Source of the DNA: Weizmannia acidilactici
GTDB taxonomy: Bacteria; Bacillota; Bacilli; Bacillales; Bacillaceae_C
DNA length: 64,000 nucleotides
Assembly: GCF_008974185.1 (NCBI RefSeq)
Contig: NZ_BKZP01000012.1
Coordinates: 16,841-80,840 of the forward strand
Direction of reading: 5' to 3'
The notes under the pieces were generated by a model that ran no database searches, was not told where the DNA came from, and saw only the letters and a program-made list of their open reading frames with translations. A program made the position numbers and the translations under genes. Shown piece after piece: positions 31,205 to 40,823 of this stretch. Position 1 is the first letter of the stretch. Each line of letters opens with the position of its first letter.

Positions 31205-31261
31205 AAAAAGAGAACAAAGCAGGAAGGGGCACGGGAATACACCAAAGCTGCCCCTTCCTGC
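31205..31261 (-). terminator. Terminator after lepA
   Basis: On the minus strand GCAGGAAGGGGCA and TGCCCCTTCCTGC form a perfect 13-bp stem with a 17-base loop, followed by TTTGTTCTCTTTTTTT. Strong but overlaps the end region of lepA transcription into hemW. Confidence 0.85.
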
Positions 31262-31271
31262 CCCGGGCCGG

Positions 31272-33107
31272 TCATTTTTTCGAAGTATCGTCCATTTTCA
31301 ATACTGCCATGAACGCTTCTTGCGGGATTTCTACGGAACCGACCTGCTTCATCCGTTTCTTTCCTTCTTTTTGTTTCTCCAAGAGTTTCCTTTTCCGTGA
31401 AATATCGCCGCCGTAACATTTTGCAAGCACGTTTTTGCGCAGCGCCTTAATGTTGGAGCGGGCGATGATTTTCTGCCCGACCGCAGCCTGGACCGGCACT
31501 TCAAACTGCTGGCGCGGGATGAGTTCTTTTAACCTTTCCACGATCGCTTTCCCGCGCTCGTACGCAAAATCGCGGTGGACAATGAAGCTTAAGGCGTCCA
31601 CTTTTTCCCCGTTCAGCAAAATGTCCATCTTCACAAGGTTCGAACGCTTATACCCGATCAGCTCGTAATCGAAAGAAGCGTACCCTTTCGTGCTCGATTT
31701 CAGCTGGTCAAAAAAGTCGTATACAATCTCGGCAAGCGGGATTTCGTAAATGACATTGACGCGGATATCATCCAAATACTGCATATCGATAAAATTGCCC
31801 CGCTTCGCCTGCGCAATTTCCATGACAGCACCGACATAATCATTCGGCACCATTATGGAGGCGCGAACATACGGCTCTTCGATATATTCGATTTTTTGCG
31901 GTTCCGGCAAATTTGTAGGGTTGTCAACAGTCACCTCGCTGCCGTCCGTCAGTTTCGCTTTGTAAATCACGCTCGGGGCAGTTGTAATGAGGTCGATATT
32001 GAATTCGCGCTCAAGCCGCTCTTGGATAATTTCCATGTGCAAAAGGCCGAGAAAACCGCAGCGGAAGCCGAAGCCGAGCGCCTGTGATGTTTCCGGCTCA
32101 TATTGCAGTGAGGAATCGTTTAATTCAAGTTTTTCAAGGGCGTCCCGTAAGTCGTTAAATCTGGCGCTGTCGACCGGATACAGGCCGCAGTAAACCATCG
32201 GGTTCATTTTCCGGTAACCCGGAAGCGGCTCTTTCGCAGGGTTTACAGTGCTTGTAATCGTATCCCCGACGCGCGTATCTTTTACATTTTTGATCGATGC
32301 AGTCAAAAATCCGACATCACCGACAGTTAATTCGTCGACATATACCGGCTTCGGGGTGCTGACGCCGAGTTCCGTCACTTCAAACTCTTTGCCGGTTGAC
32401 ATCATCCGGATTTTATCGCCGACTTTTACCGACCCCTGCATCACGCGGATATAAGCAATGACGCCTCGGTAGGAATCATACAGCGAATCAAAAATGAGCG
32501 CCTGCAGCGGAGCATCAGGGTCACCTTCAGGCGCCGGCACTTTCTCGACGATTTGTTCCAAAATATCTTCAATGCCGATCCCGGCTTTGGCGGATGCAAG
32601 CACAGCTTCCGACGTATCAAGGCCGATCACATCCTCAATTTCCTGCTGGACGCGTTCCGGATCGGCGGAAGGCAGGTCAATTTTATTGATGACAGGAATA
32701 ATTTCAAGATTGTTGTCCAAAGCGAGGTATACATTCGCGAGCGTCTGCGCCTCCACCCCCTGCGCAGCATCCACAACGAGCACCGCACCTTCACAAGCGG
32801 CGAGGCTGCGCGACACTTCATATGTAAAGTCGACATGTCCCGGGGTGTCAATTAAATGGAGAATATATTCTTCTCCATCATTTGCTCTATATTTAAGCTG
32901 TACGGCGTTTAATTTAATCGTAATGCCGCGCTCGCGTTCCAATTCCATCGAATCAAGGAGCTGGTCTTTCATTTCACGCTGGCTTAACGCATGCGTCTTT
33001 TCCAATATGCGGTCGGCCAAAGTCGATTTCCCATGGTCGATATGGGCAATTATGGAAAAGTTTCGGATCCTCCTTTGCCTGTCTAGCTTTTCTTTACGGT
33101 TCATCAT
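31272..33107 (-). CDS. lepA: Elongation factor 4 (LepA)
   Basis: LepA is a ribosome-bound translational GTPase implicated in back-translocation and in 30S biogenesis. The 611-residue protein has G1 [16 protein letters not shown]3 DTPGHVDF and G4 NKIDLPSAD, then domains II, III and V and the unique C-terminal domain ([20 protein letters not shown]). The frame is open to 33344, but ATG 33107, eight bases past AGGAG, gives the normal length. Its promoter lies 40 bases upstream of that ATG. Confidence 0.97.
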   Translation of the reverse strand: MMNRKEKLDRQRRIRNFSIIAHIDHGKSTLADRILEKTHALSQREMKDQLLDSMELERERGITIKLNAVQLKYRANDGEEYILHLIDTPGHVDFTYEVSRSLAACEGAVLVVDAAQGVEAQTLANVYLALDNNLEIIPVINKIDLPSADPERVQQEIEDVIGLDTSEAVLASAKAGIGIEDILEQIVEKVPAPEGDPDAPLQALIFDSLYDSYRGVIAYIRVMQGSVKVGDKIRMMSTGKEFEVTELGVSTPKPVYVDELTVGDVGFLTASIKNVKDTRVGDTITSTVNPAKEPLPGYRKMNPMVYCGLYPVDSARFNDLRDALEKLELNDSSLQYEPETSQALGFGFRCGFLGLLHMEIIQERLEREFNIDLITTAPSVIYKAKLTDGSEVTVDNPTNLPEPQKIEYIEEPYVRASIMVPNDYVGAVMEIAQAKRGNFIDMQYLDDIRVNVIYEIPLAEIVYDFFDQLKSSTKGYASFDYELIGYKRSNLVKMDILLNGEKVDALSFIVHRDFAYERGKAIVERLKELIPRQQFEVPVQAAVGQKIIARSNIKALRKNVLAKCYGGDISRKRKLLEKQKEGKKRMKQVGSVEIPQEAFMAVLKMDDTSKK

Positions 33108-33147
33108 ATCATTCACTCCTGTATTCGGCACATGTACACTATTTTTG

Positions 33148-33176
33148 ATTATATCAGCAGGGAAACGGACATTCAA
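33148..33176 (-). promoter_or_regulatory. Sigma-A promoter for lepA
   Basis: On the minus strand TTGAAT (33176-33171), 17 bases and TATAAT (33153-33148), 40 bases upstream of the chosen lepA start. This also argues against the longer lepA frame, which would begin before the promoter. Confidence 0.8.
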
Positions 33177-33280
33177 TGAAAAACGACGGCGGGGTAAGCT
33201 CACCCGCAATCTGCCGCGGCAACCGCTCCGTACATAGCGCGGCCCTCTTTTCCTGCTATTCGCGACAGCTGCCCATGGAA

Positions 33281-33309
33281 CAAAAGAAAAATCCGCCCAT
33301 TGCCGGCGG
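33281..33309 (-). terminator. Terminator after spoIIP
   Basis: On the minus strand CCGCC and GGCGG pair around seven bases right after the spoIIP stop, followed by ATTTTTCTTTT. Confidence 0.7.
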
Positions 33310-34512
33310 TTAATTTTTCCCTGTTTCTGCAGAACCGGAACCACTCACGCTCTGCGCCTGCCAGTAATATTGGGCAAACACATCGGCAAATACATCCATC
33401 GTCCGGTACATCTCTTCAAATGTGTTATCGACGCCCCCGACTTCAATCAAAAAAGAATTCCCCGATAAATCCTGGTTGAATTTTCCGTTTGTGAGCGCGC
33501 CTTTTTTCAAGATGACACCCCTTGATAAATTTTTATATTTCTTTTTAATCAGGTTGTGCAAATCCTCGGCAAGCTTTGCATTTTTTTCCCAATTCGGGTT
33601 TTCCCCGCCAATAATAAAAGCGATTTTTGCGTAAGATTTTCCGTTTATTTCTACTGTCGTATCTTTTCTTCTTCTTGAGTCGCGGTGGACATCGATAAAA
33701 TACTGGAGATCGCGGTCATTTTTCATGGCAGCTTCAACTACGGTCCGCGATTCCTGGTAGGACTGGGTATAGTCCATATGGTTCTGGACGAGCAATTTTT
33801 GAATATCGGTCGTACTGGAGGTGGCGCCGATCCCTCTGTCCTCCAAGTCCTGTGCCAGCTTTTCACCGACTTTCGTGACGTTGATTTTCGAGTGCTGGGC
33901 CAGATTCGGGTTCGTAACGCCTTTTAAATATGGCAAGTAAGATTCATGCGTATGCGTAAAATAGATAAATACTCGCTTTTTTCCGCCGGTTGTCCTTTCG
34001 GGAGGCTGCTTGGCTTCATCACTGCTGCTTTTATCATCAATTTGATCCGTGTTTTGCGTTGCCGGGTCTTTTGCTTTCAAAGCACTGTCGGGCGGGACGG
34101 ATTCGATCGGCACATTTGTATAATTAGCGCCATCGCCGGCCACTAAAATTTTGCTGTCAAAGATTTCAAAGCCGGGCAGCTCGCGCCCAAGAAAACTGCG
34201 CGGATCTTCAAAACGGATGTTGGTCAACATTTCAAATACAAGATTGCTGACCGGACGCTCGTCCTGAACCGGAAAGTTGTGCACAAGCAGCTGGCTGTCC
34301 GACAGTAAGTACTTGTACAATGTTTTGCTTGAAAAATGTTTTGCCGCTTCATTGACAGCGGAAGACGACACACGGTATCCCGGCTTTAATGACGTCAGCG
34401 TGCCGATTAATATAAACACAAGCAACAGGGACATGATGACAATGGAAATCAGGTGAATGATACTTGTCAGATTGAGAATAAAAAAATGGCTGGATTGCCT
34501 GCCGAGTTTCAT
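33310..34512 (-). CDS. spoIIP: Stage II sporulation protein P
   Basis: SpoIIP is the amidase and endopeptidase of the DMP engulfment complex, working with SpoIID and SpoIIM on septal peptidoglycan. The 400-residue protein has an N-terminal membrane anchor (about residues 20-50), a low-complexity linker and the catalytic domain with FTHTHESY and DVHRDSRR, plus a conserved glutamate in [10 protein letters not shown]. The start is ATG 34512 behind GGAAAGGGTGGG. It follows gpr, as in B. subtilis, where sigma-E drives spoIIP. Confidence 0.96.
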   Translation of the reverse strand: MKLGRQSSHFFILNLTSIIHLISIVIMSLLLVFILIGTLTSLKPGYRVSSSAVNEAAKHFSSKTLYKYLLSDSQLLVHNFPVQDERPVSNLVFEMLTNIRFEDPRSFLGRELPGFEIFDSKILVAGDGANYTNVPIESVPPDSALKAKDPATQNTDQIDDKSSSDEAKQPPERTTGGKKRVFIYFTHTHESYLPYLKGVTNPNLAQHSKINVTKVGEKLAQDLEDRGIGATSSTTDIQKLLVQNHMDYTQSYQESRTVVEAAMKNDRDLQYFIDVHRDSRRRKDTTVEINGKSYAKIAFIIGGENPNWEKNAKLAEDLHNLIKKKYKNLSRGVILKKGALTNGKFNQDLSGNSFLIEVGGVDNTFEEMYRTMDVFADVFAQYYWQAQSVSGSGSAETGKN

Positions 34513-34585
34513 CGTCCCACCCTTTCCAATCAAGTCTATTACTATCTAATAAATCTTATGGCTTTCATAGAAAGAATAGAACGAA

Positions 34586-34757
34586 GAAATGCGGAGGGCG
34601 CTTGATTATCGGCGTTCGGATATTTTAGACTCCTGACTGGGATAAAGGAAACATGGCGAGGTATCGAGCCGATATTGACTAATCGTAGGGAAGCGGCCGG
34701 AAAATCCGCCAGCCGATAGCGCCAGCAGCTGGACATCCCGAAATGCGGAGGGCGCTT
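34586..34757. repeat. Structured intergenic repeat with 18-base terminal direct repeats
   Basis: GAAATGCGGAGGGCGCTT occurs at 34586-34603 and again at 34740-34757. Between them TATCGGC can pair with either of two GCCGATA copies, and AGCGCC pairs with GGCGCT around the second repeat. It fills the gap between spoIIP and gpr. Its complement contains GATGTCCAGCT and GGCGCTATCGGC, which resemble a dispersed Bacillaceae intergenic family I recall only loosely. Confidence 0.6.
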
Positions 34758-34784
34758 CTCCGGCATGGGAAAAACGCCCTCTCT

Positions 34785-35885
34785 TCATCCCGTCTTAAAC
34801 CCTGTATTTTCTTGGTTGACGGATGAATGCAGGGCCGCATTCAGTCCGCTTGCCAACAGATTTGCCATATCCCCGATAAATACATCGATTTCTTTCGGCG
34901 TTACCATCAAATTATGGCCGAGCGGCGCGAGCACTTCATGGATCAGCTTCCGTTTTTCTTCATCTTCCAAATTTCCGACCATCCCCATGAACATTTTCCG
35001 CGCCTCACTCCCCGGCATATCCTCTTCCGTCAGGGTCCGCTTCTCACCGAATGTAAGCCCTGCCGGCGCAAGTGCCCGCGACGGCCGCGACGACTCTCTT
35101 ATTTCTTTCCCGAAATGTTTTAAAAGGAAATCGATCGTATCGCTCGTAATCGTCACAGCGTCGACAACGGTCGGAACGCCAATCGCAATCACGGGCACCC
35201 CGAGCGTTTCCTTTGACAGCTCTTTTCTTTTATTGCCGATGCCCGACCCAGGCTGGATGCCTGTATCCGAAATTTGTATGGTGGCATTGACCCTTTCCAG
35301 CGAGCGGGACGCCAGTGCATCCACGACAATGATAAAATCCGGCTTCGTTTTTTCACTGACGCCGAAAATAATGTCGCTCGTTTCAATGCCGGTCAGCCCC
35401 ATCACGCCAGGGGCAAGCGCGCTCACCGGCCTGTAGCCGGATTCAACGCTTTCCGGCTCCAACTTAAACAAATGGCGCGTCACAAGAACTTTTTCGCAAA
35501 CAAGGGGGCCGAGCGCATCCGGCGTTACATTCCAATTCCCGAGCCCCACGACAAGACAGCTCGCATCTTCCTTGATGTTCAAATTTTTTAAATACCGGTT
35601 AAATTCTTCCGCAAATACTTCTTCCACTTTTTGCTGGACTTCCGTATCCCCGTTACGGATGCCCTGCACTTCAATCGTAAGATAATTTCCGGCTTTTTTT
35701 CCGAGCACTTTCTCCCCTTTTTTCGATATCTTCACGGTGGTGACTTTCATATCGTTTACAGTCCTTTCTTCCACCGTGACGCCTTCAAGCTCACCGCTTT
35801 CTTTATTTTTGATTTTTTCTTCAACGGCCAGATCACGGGCTTCAATCGCTAAATCCGTCCGGACGGAATAAATACTCAAATCCAT
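34785..35885 (-). CDS. gpr: Germination protease GPR
   Basis: GPR degrades small acid-soluble spore proteins at germination. It is made as a zymogen that is self-processed in the forespore. The 366-residue protein shows the family core [37 protein letters not shown] and [10 protein letters not shown]. The ATG follows GGAGGAAAC. In B. subtilis gpr is under sigma-F/sigma-G. It is divergent from rpsT and upstream of spoIIP across the structured repeat. Confidence 0.97.
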   Translation of the reverse strand: MDLSIYSVRTDLAIEARDLAVEEKIKNKESGELEGVTVEERTVNDMKVTTVKISKKGEKVLGKKAGNYLTIEVQGIRNGDTEVQQKVEEVFAEEFNRYLKNLNIKEDASCLVVGLGNWNVTPDALGPLVCEKVLVTRHLFKLEPESVESGYRPVSALAPGVMGLTGIETSDIIFGVSEKTKPDFIIVVDALASRSLERVNATIQISDTGIQPGSGIGNKRKELSKETLGVPVIAIGVPTVVDAVTITSDTIDFLLKHFGKEIRESSRPSRALAPAGLTFGEKRTLTEEDMPGSEARKMFMGMVGNLEDEEKRKLIHEVLAPLGHNLMVTPKEIDVFIGDMANLLASGLNAALHSSVNQENTGFKTG

Positions 35886-35979
35886 TCGGTTTCCTCCTTT
35901 GGCGCTTCAATGTTTTTACCATTGTTTTTCCCTAATCCGGACAAACCATTCGGAAACCGGCAAATTGTTGTACAATGTA

Positions 35980-36008
35980 TTGCAATATCACTTTCCATTT
36001 GTTACAAT
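35980..36008 (+). promoter_or_regulatory. Sigma-A promoter for rpsT
   Basis: TTGCAA (35980-35985), 17 bases and TACAAT (36003-36008), preceded by TGT as an extended -10, 65 bases upstream of the rpsT ATG. Confidence 0.75.
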
Positions 36009-36072
36009 ATCATTTGTTCTATAGTGCATGTGGACGAGTTAAAGATGTTTTTGCTCGCAGGAGGTGAAAGAA

Positions 36073-36333
36073 ATGCCAAACATTAAATCCGCAATCAAAC
36101 GCGTAAAAGTCAGCGAAAAAAATAATGCACAAAACACAGCGGCAAAATCCGCCATGCGTACTGCAGTGAAAAAATTCGAAGCTGCTGCTGCGAATAACGA
36201 CGAAAATGCAAAAGAACTTTTAGTGAATGCGATAAAACATCTCGACAAAGCTGCATCTAAAGGTCTTATCCATAAAAATGCCGCAAACCGCAAAAAAGCA
36301 CGCTTGATGAAAAAATTCTCCGCACAAGCGTAA
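36073..36333 (+). CDS. rpsT: 30S ribosomal protein S20
   Basis: S20 is an all-helical primary binder of 16S rRNA. The 86-residue Lys/Ala-rich protein has [18 protein letters not shown] at the start and [19 protein letters not shown] at the end. ATG 36073 with AGGAGGTGAAAG upstream is clearly the start; a GTG three codons earlier is within the ribosome site. It stands alone on the plus strand, convergent with holA. Confidence 0.97.
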   Translation: MPNIKSAIKRVKVSEKNNAQNTAAKSAMRTAVKKFEAAAANNDENAKELLVNAIKHLDKAASKGLIHKNAANRKKARLMKKFSAQA

Positions 36334-36338
36334 AAAAT

Positions 36339-36367
36339 AAAAAAGACGCCGATTGCGCGTCTTTTTT
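36339..36367. terminator. Bidirectional terminator between rpsT and holA
   Basis: AAAAAAGACGC (36339-36349) pairs with GCGTCTTTTTT (36357-36367) around seven bases; A and T runs serve both directions. Confidence 0.9.
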
Positions 36368-37397
36368 ATTTTGTTCCTGCCTTCATCCCATGCAGTTTAA
36401 ACAAAAACATTTCAATAATCATTTCTTTTTTCAGGCCGCTGGATTTCATTTCGTAGTCGCTGTCTGCAAGCAGCGACATAATTTGGTTCAGTTCTTCCTG
36501 TGTAAACAGTTTGGCCTGCCCGGCCGCCAATTTTAGCCTGTAAGGATGCACTTTTAAATAGGAAGCGATTTGCTGTTGTCCGTAACCGCGCTTCGCCAGT
36601 TCTTTCGTCTGGTAAATCAGCCTGAACTGGCCCGAAATAAGCGCCAAAATTTTTATCGGTTCTTCGTTGAGCTTTAAAAGGTCGTAATAGATCCGGAGCG
36701 CCTCATCAATTTTACGCTGGACCACTTTTTCCACAAGTTCAAACACATTTTGCTCAAGCGACCGCGCTGTTAAAGCGGCTACCATATCCAATGATATTTC
36801 ATTTCCCTTGCCCGCATATAAACACAGCTTCATCATTTCATTGGCAAGGGCACTCATATCCGTGCCGGCAAGCGAAATCAGGAGTTCAGCCGCTTCCTTC
36901 CCGATCCGACAGCCTTCTCCGCCGGCGCGGCCAACAAGCCATTCTTTCAGCTCCCTTTCATTTAATTTTTTGGCTTCCCCGACAGTTGCCTGTTTTTTGA
37001 GCAGCTTCACCAGTTTTTTCCGCTCATCCAGTTTTTCATAAGGCGCAACCAGCACCAAAATGGAATAAGGAGCCGGCATCTTAACATATGCTTCCAGCTT
37101 GTCCAATTGGTGTTCCACTTTCTGCTTCGGCTTTTCGGCGGTTAAAAAGTACGGGTGATGCGCAATCACAATTCTTCTCTCCCCCATAAAAGGGAAAGTT
37201 TCAGCATCTTCAACAACCGTTTCGACCGGCGTTTCTTCCAAATCATAGGAAGCATAGTTAAAATCCATTTCTTCCGGGGCAAGGGCATGCCCAATCAATT
37301 TATTTTTCGTTTCCTGTATTAAATAATCTTCCGTGCCATACAATAAATAAAGCGGGGAAAATTGCCCCCGTTCGATTTTTTTCCATAACTCGTCCAT
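36366..37397 (-). CDS. holA: DNA polymerase III subunit delta
   Basis: HolA opens the sliding clamp within the clamp loader. The 343-residue protein has the typical LYGTEDYLIQETKNKLI N-terminus and a C-terminal collar domain (LKVHPYRLKLAAGQAKLF). It lacks a functional Walker motif, as expected for delta. The start is ATG 37397 with GGGAG upstream; the upstream TTG at 37412 is less likely. It sits between rpsT and yqzM/comEC, the standard order. Confidence 0.94.
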   Translation of the reverse strand: MDELWKKIERGQFSPLYLLYGTEDYLIQETKNKLIGHALAPEEMDFNYASYDLEETPVETVVEDAETFPFMGERRIVIAHHPYFLTAEKPKQKVEHQLDKLEAYVKMPAPYSILVLVAPYEKLDERKKLVKLLKKQATVGEAKKLNERELKEWLVGRAGGEGCRIGKEAAELLISLAGTDMSALANEMMKLCLYAGKGNEISLDMVAALTARSLEQNVFELVEKVVQRKIDEALRIYYDLLKLNEEPIKILALISGQFRLIYQTKELAKRGYGQQQIASYLKVHPYRLKLAAGQAKLFTQEELNQIMSLLADSDYEMKSSGLKKEMIIEMFLFKLHGMKAGTK

Positions 37398-37439
37398 TCT
37401 TCTCGCTCCCAAACTGCTCTACTTCCTATGGTATAAAAA

Positions 37440-37625
37440 CTGGCGCTCCGTTGCAAGGAAAACAAATGAAAAAGGGGATTTGTAAGAAATCCCCTTTATC
37501 TATATAAACGCTAATGGAAAAGTCCCAGGATGCTTTCCCATTAACGGTGGACCCCTTTACCTTTATTGTCACCCGAAGGCCCAGGGCTATGATTGACAAC
37601 TCCTGGCACCCAAAAATTTGTAGAA
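37440..37625. other. Structured intergenic segment between holA and yqzM
   Basis: This gap holds several hairpins. AAAGGGGATTT and AAATCCCCTTT form an 11-bp stem (37475-37501) with five loop bases and T-rich flanks on both strands. AATGG-AAAG and CTTT-CCATT pair with one mismatch near 37513-37545. TTGTCA and TGACAA can pair on the minus strand (about 37567-37604). No ORF is evident. It may be a terminator plus a structured RNA. Confidence 0.45.
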
Positions 37626-37673
37626 ATGATTCAGAAATTATAATATAATCTAAAAAACAAAGGGGGGGATTAG

Positions 37674-37808
37674 ATGAACGAATTCGAGCAGGATGTCCAG
37701 TCGAAAACAAATGATGTCGTCGACTCCGCTGCAGGGTTTCTCGTCTCTTTTTTATTTTTTGCCGTTATGTTTATCATTGCCACAGCTGTTGACATCATCG
37801 GGAAATAA
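37674..37808 (+). CDS. yqzM: YqzM family small membrane protein
   Basis: A 44-residue protein, MNEFEQDVQSKTNDVVDS then one membrane segment (GFLVSFLFFAVMFIIATAV) and a short end. It matches the YqzM family, which lies in the same place in B. subtilis and has the same length; the function is unknown. The ATG follows AGGGGGGG. An AT-rich stretch with two overlapping TATAAT hexamers (about 37641-37650) lies just upstream. It converges on comEC, with a terminator between. Confidence 0.88.
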   Translation: MNEFEQDVQSKTNDVVDSAAGFLVSFLFFAVMFIIATAVDIIGK

Positions 37809-37814
37809 AACTAA

Positions 37815-37866
37815 AGGGCCCGGGCGCAATCCGGCAGGGCAAAAGCCGGTTCGGCCGGGTTTTTTT
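37815..37866 (+). terminator. Terminator after yqzM
   Basis: Nested CCCGG/CCGGG and CCGGC/GCCGG stems between 37819 and 37859, followed by seven T. Confidence 0.75.
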
Positions 37867-37897
37867 GCTCCATCTTTCTTCTTGAAGCTACTTTATA

Positions 37898-40183
37898 CTA
37901 TGGAAGGACGGTTAAAAAGGTTCCCCTTTCTTTGAAAAAGCGGTACTGTACCGCTCCGTCTTCATCCGTGCGGAAAATCAACACATGCGCTTTCTTGAGT
38001 CTCCGAATTACTTCCTGGTTTGGATGCCCGAAGCGGTTATCTTTCCCTACGGAAATGACCACAACCGAGGGCTTATACTGCCGCAGCAGCGTTTCGCCCG
38101 TAGAGGTCTTGCTGCCGTGGTGACCGGCTTTCAGCACATCAATGTGCAATGCCGGATATGCCGCAACCAGCTTTTCCTCCCCCTCCTGTTCAAGATCCCC
38201 CGTAAAAAGCCATGTTTTCCCGCCCATTGCGGCGTAAAGCACAAGCGAGCCATTATTGCCTTCATACTTGCTGTCAAACGGCGAGACATATTGGAAAACG
38301 CCGAAATTGTTCCGCCATCCATTCCCGTTTTTCATCTCATAAACTGGAATCTTTTTTTGTGCAGCATGAGCGAGCATTTTCCGCATTAACGGCTTTTCCC
38401 ACGAATGGGGCGAAATATGGATCTCTTTGACGCGCAATGACCGGATAACCGCCGCCGCACCCCCGATATGGTCTTCATCGCTGTGCGTTAAAATCAATTT
38501 GTCGATCGTACCAATTCCTTTGCTTTTTAAAAACGGGACAACAATATCTTTACCAACTTCAAACGGATTTTTTCTTTTTTTCCAAGCTGGTTTCTCAAAC
38601 TGCACAGTTCCCCCTGTATCGATCAAATAGGTTCCCCTCCCCAGCGGAAGCCGGATTAAAATGCTGTCCCCCTGCCCGACATCAATAAATGTAACTTCGC
38701 CAAAAAGCGGATGATTTTCGCTTAAGATCAAGCAAAAAATAATAAAAACAAGCGGCAGCACGGAGCGGATGATTTTCTTTCCTCCCTCCATCAAGACAAA
38801 GCCATACACAATCGCCGCTGCTATAAGGATCAGCACCCAAAGCGGCGGCTTTCCGGTTAAAACGGTGGACCACCTCGTATCGATCATTTCCCCCATTTTT
38901 TCTGAAAGGGCAACCATCCAGTTGAAACATGAAGAAAAAAACGAAAAAAGCGGCGGAGCAAGCCATTCTGAGGCAAACGCCAAAACAGCAAGCGGAAGCA
39001 ATATATAAGTGTACAATGGAATGTAAACGAGATTGGAAAGCAAGCCGATGGCGGAGAACTCATAAAAAGAATAACAGAGGACCGGCACAGCCGCCAATTG
39101 GGAAATGAAAGAAATGGCAAGCCCTTTTTTCAACGCACCCCGCATGTTTTCTAAAATGCCGCCCGAAAGCAAAAGGGCAAGGCAAACGGCAAATGACAGC
39201 TGGAAACCGATATTGTAAAGGATAAAAACATCTTTCAGCAAAAATAAAATAAAACAAATCGATAAAGCATCAAGTATGCCGACCGGGAGCTTTTTTTGGG
39301 CGGATAAAAGCAAAAGAACCGACATCGCGGCAGACCGTGAAACAGGCGGATTCAACCCGCACAGCACCGCATACACCGGCAGGATCAACATTAAACAGAT
39401 GGCAGCGCGTTCCCTTGTTATGCCGATCCGGATCAAGAGATAAAAGCATGCGCCCGCTACCAATTGCACGTGCAACCCGGAAATCGCCAGCAGGTGGACG
39501 ACGCCGAGCCTTTGGTAAAGCTGGTAAACACTGTCGTCAAAATTTTCCTGTTCGCCGAGCAAAAGCGCTTCCGCATAAGGCGCTGTACGTTCCGGGAAAG
39601 TATTTTCGATTTGAAGCAGGAGAGTATGGCGAATTTGCTTAAAAACGCTTCTCCATTGATGGGGTGGTTTGCCGCAGGAAAGGATACGGTCCGCTTGAAA
39701 AATCCAGTGGATATGCTGATGGGCTAAATATTCGCGGTAATTGAACATAGAGGGGTTGCGGTTCGGCTCCGGGGCTTCCAGTTCCCCTCCAGCCGTGCAA
39801 ATCGTTCCGGGGGAAATTATGTTTTTTAAGTTTTCCAAATCCGTTTCCTGATTTGCATAATATTGGAATAGGATTTTTTCTTTTCCGGCATCCGCCGTGC
39901 CTTTGATATGGTTTCCGTCTATTTTCGGATAATCTTTGAAACGGACGGTCAATTGGGCGCTACCGGCTTGAAGCACTGTATGGGAGGTAGCGGATTGCCA
40001 AAAACCGCTAAAAAACCCCAGCCCGTAAAGGGCGGCAGATGCGAGGATAACGGGCCTCTTTTTCAGCATAAAGATGCGAATCCAAACCAAATGGGCGGAC
40101 AGAACAAGAAGAAGCGGCGCATGAAGGCCTGCGAGCGCCCCGCTTAAAGACGCGAGCGCCGCAAACAGCCATTTTCCTTTCAT
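37898..40183 (-). CDS. comEC: Competence channel protein ComEC
   Basis: ComEC forms the membrane channel for transforming DNA. The 761-residue protein has N-terminal membrane helices, an OB-like soluble segment, the Competence domain (helices about 220-480, with LLAISGLHVQLVAG) and a C-terminal metallo-beta-lactamase-like domain with LTHSDEDHIGGA and AGHHGSKTSTG, proposed to degrade the non-transported strand. All parts look intact. It follows comEB by 14 bases. Confidence 0.96.
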   Translation of the reverse strand: MKGKWLFAALASLSGALAGLHAPLLLVLSAHLVWIRIFMLKKRPVILASAALYGLGFFSGFWQSATSHTVLQAGSAQLTVRFKDYPKIDGNHIKGTADAGKEKILFQYYANQETDLENLKNIISPGTICTAGGELEAPEPNRNPSMFNYREYLAHQHIHWIFQADRILSCGKPPHQWRSVFKQIRHTLLLQIENTFPERTAPYAEALLLGEQENFDDSVYQLYQRLGVVHLLAISGLHVQLVAGACFYLLIRIGITRERAAICLMLILPVYAVLCGLNPPVSRSAAMSVLLLLSAQKKLPVGILDALSICFILFLLKDVFILYNIGFQLSFAVCLALLLSGGILENMRGALKKGLAISFISQLAAVPVLCYSFYEFSAIGLLSNLVYIPLYTYILLPLAVLAFASEWLAPPLFSFFSSCFNWMVALSEKMGEMIDTRWSTVLTGKPPLWVLILIAAAIVYGFVLMEGGKKIIRSVLPLVFIIFCLILSENHPLFGEVTFIDVGQGDSILIRLPLGRGTYLIDTGGTVQFEKPAWKKRKNPFEVGKDIVVPFLKSKGIGTIDKLILTHSDEDHIGGAAAVIRSLRVKEIHISPHSWEKPLMRKMLAHAAQKKIPVYEMKNGNGWRNNFGVFQYVSPFDSKYEGNNGSLVLYAAMGGKTWLFTGDLEQEGEEKLVAAYPALHIDVLKAGHHGSKTSTGETLLRQYKPSVVVISVGKDNRFGHPNQEVIRRLKKAHVLIFRTDEDGAVQYRFFKERGTFLTVLP

Positions 40184-40197
40184 CCTGCCGTCCGCCC

Positions 40198-40797
40198 TTA
40201 CGGTTTTGGAACATGCCGGGTTTCCGCCAAAAATCCGCCCGCAAACAAAGCTTCAGCCTCTTCCCGCAAATTTTTTAATTCTTCGGCATCCGCGCCATGG
40301 TCTTTTGCAATCATAAACAACCTTTCAACCAGCTCGGCCTTTTCCTTTGCATGGATATCCAAAGATTCCGGCAGAAACGCCACATGTTCGACATGGACGC
40401 CCGCTTTTTCAAACAGTTCCGCAGCATACGGGTGGACCCGGTAATCCTGCGCATAGTAGACGGATTTAATGCCGGCCTGGATAATCGCTTTCGTGCATTG
40501 CAGGCACGGATAATGGGTCACATAAATTTCCGCATCTTTTGTCGCCACTCCGAACTTTGCACATTGGAGAATCGCGTTCATTTCGGCATGGATCGTCCGC
40601 ACACAATGCCCGTCAATCACATAACACCCTTTGTCAATGCAATGTTCATCGCCCGCGATGGAGCCATTGTACCCGCCTGCGATAATCCGTTTGTCCCTGA
40701 CAATTGTAGCCCCTACAGCCAGCCTTGAACATGTGCTCCGGTAGGATAATAAATGGCTTTGCGCCAAAAAATACTGGTTCCAGGAAATCCGGTCCAT
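40198..40797 (-). CDS. comEB: ComE operon protein 2, dCMP deaminase family
   Basis: A zinc-dependent deoxycytidylate deaminase-type protein of 199 residues. Motifs RTIHAEMNAILQCAK (HAE) and YPCLQCTKAI (PCxxC) are intact, with extra Cys/His ligands in NGSIAGDEHCIDKGC. It converts dCMP to dUMP in relatives; a role in transformation is not required in B. subtilis. It is placed between comEA and comEC. Confidence 0.95.
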   Translation of the reverse strand: MDRISWNQYFLAQSHLLSYRSTCSRLAVGATIVRDKRIIAGGYNGSIAGDEHCIDKGCYVIDGHCVRTIHAEMNAILQCAKFGVATKDAEIYVTHYPCLQCTKAIIQAGIKSVYYAQDYRVHPYAAELFEKAGVHVEHVAFLPESLDIHAKEKAELVERLFMIAKDHGADAEELKNLREEAEALFAGGFLAETRHVPKP

Positions 40798-40823
40798 AGA
40801 TTTCTACTCCTTTTCACTCATTT

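Noticed and set aside
33108..33344. An 80-residue N-terminal extension of LepA
   Set aside because: The frame is open, but a sigma-A promoter (33148-33176) and an AGGAG site lie inside it, and ATG 33107 gives the normal length.
34542..34766. A 74-codon minus-strand ORF between spoIIP and gpr
   Set aside because: It is fully explained by the structured repeat; composition and lack of a ribosome site argue against coding.
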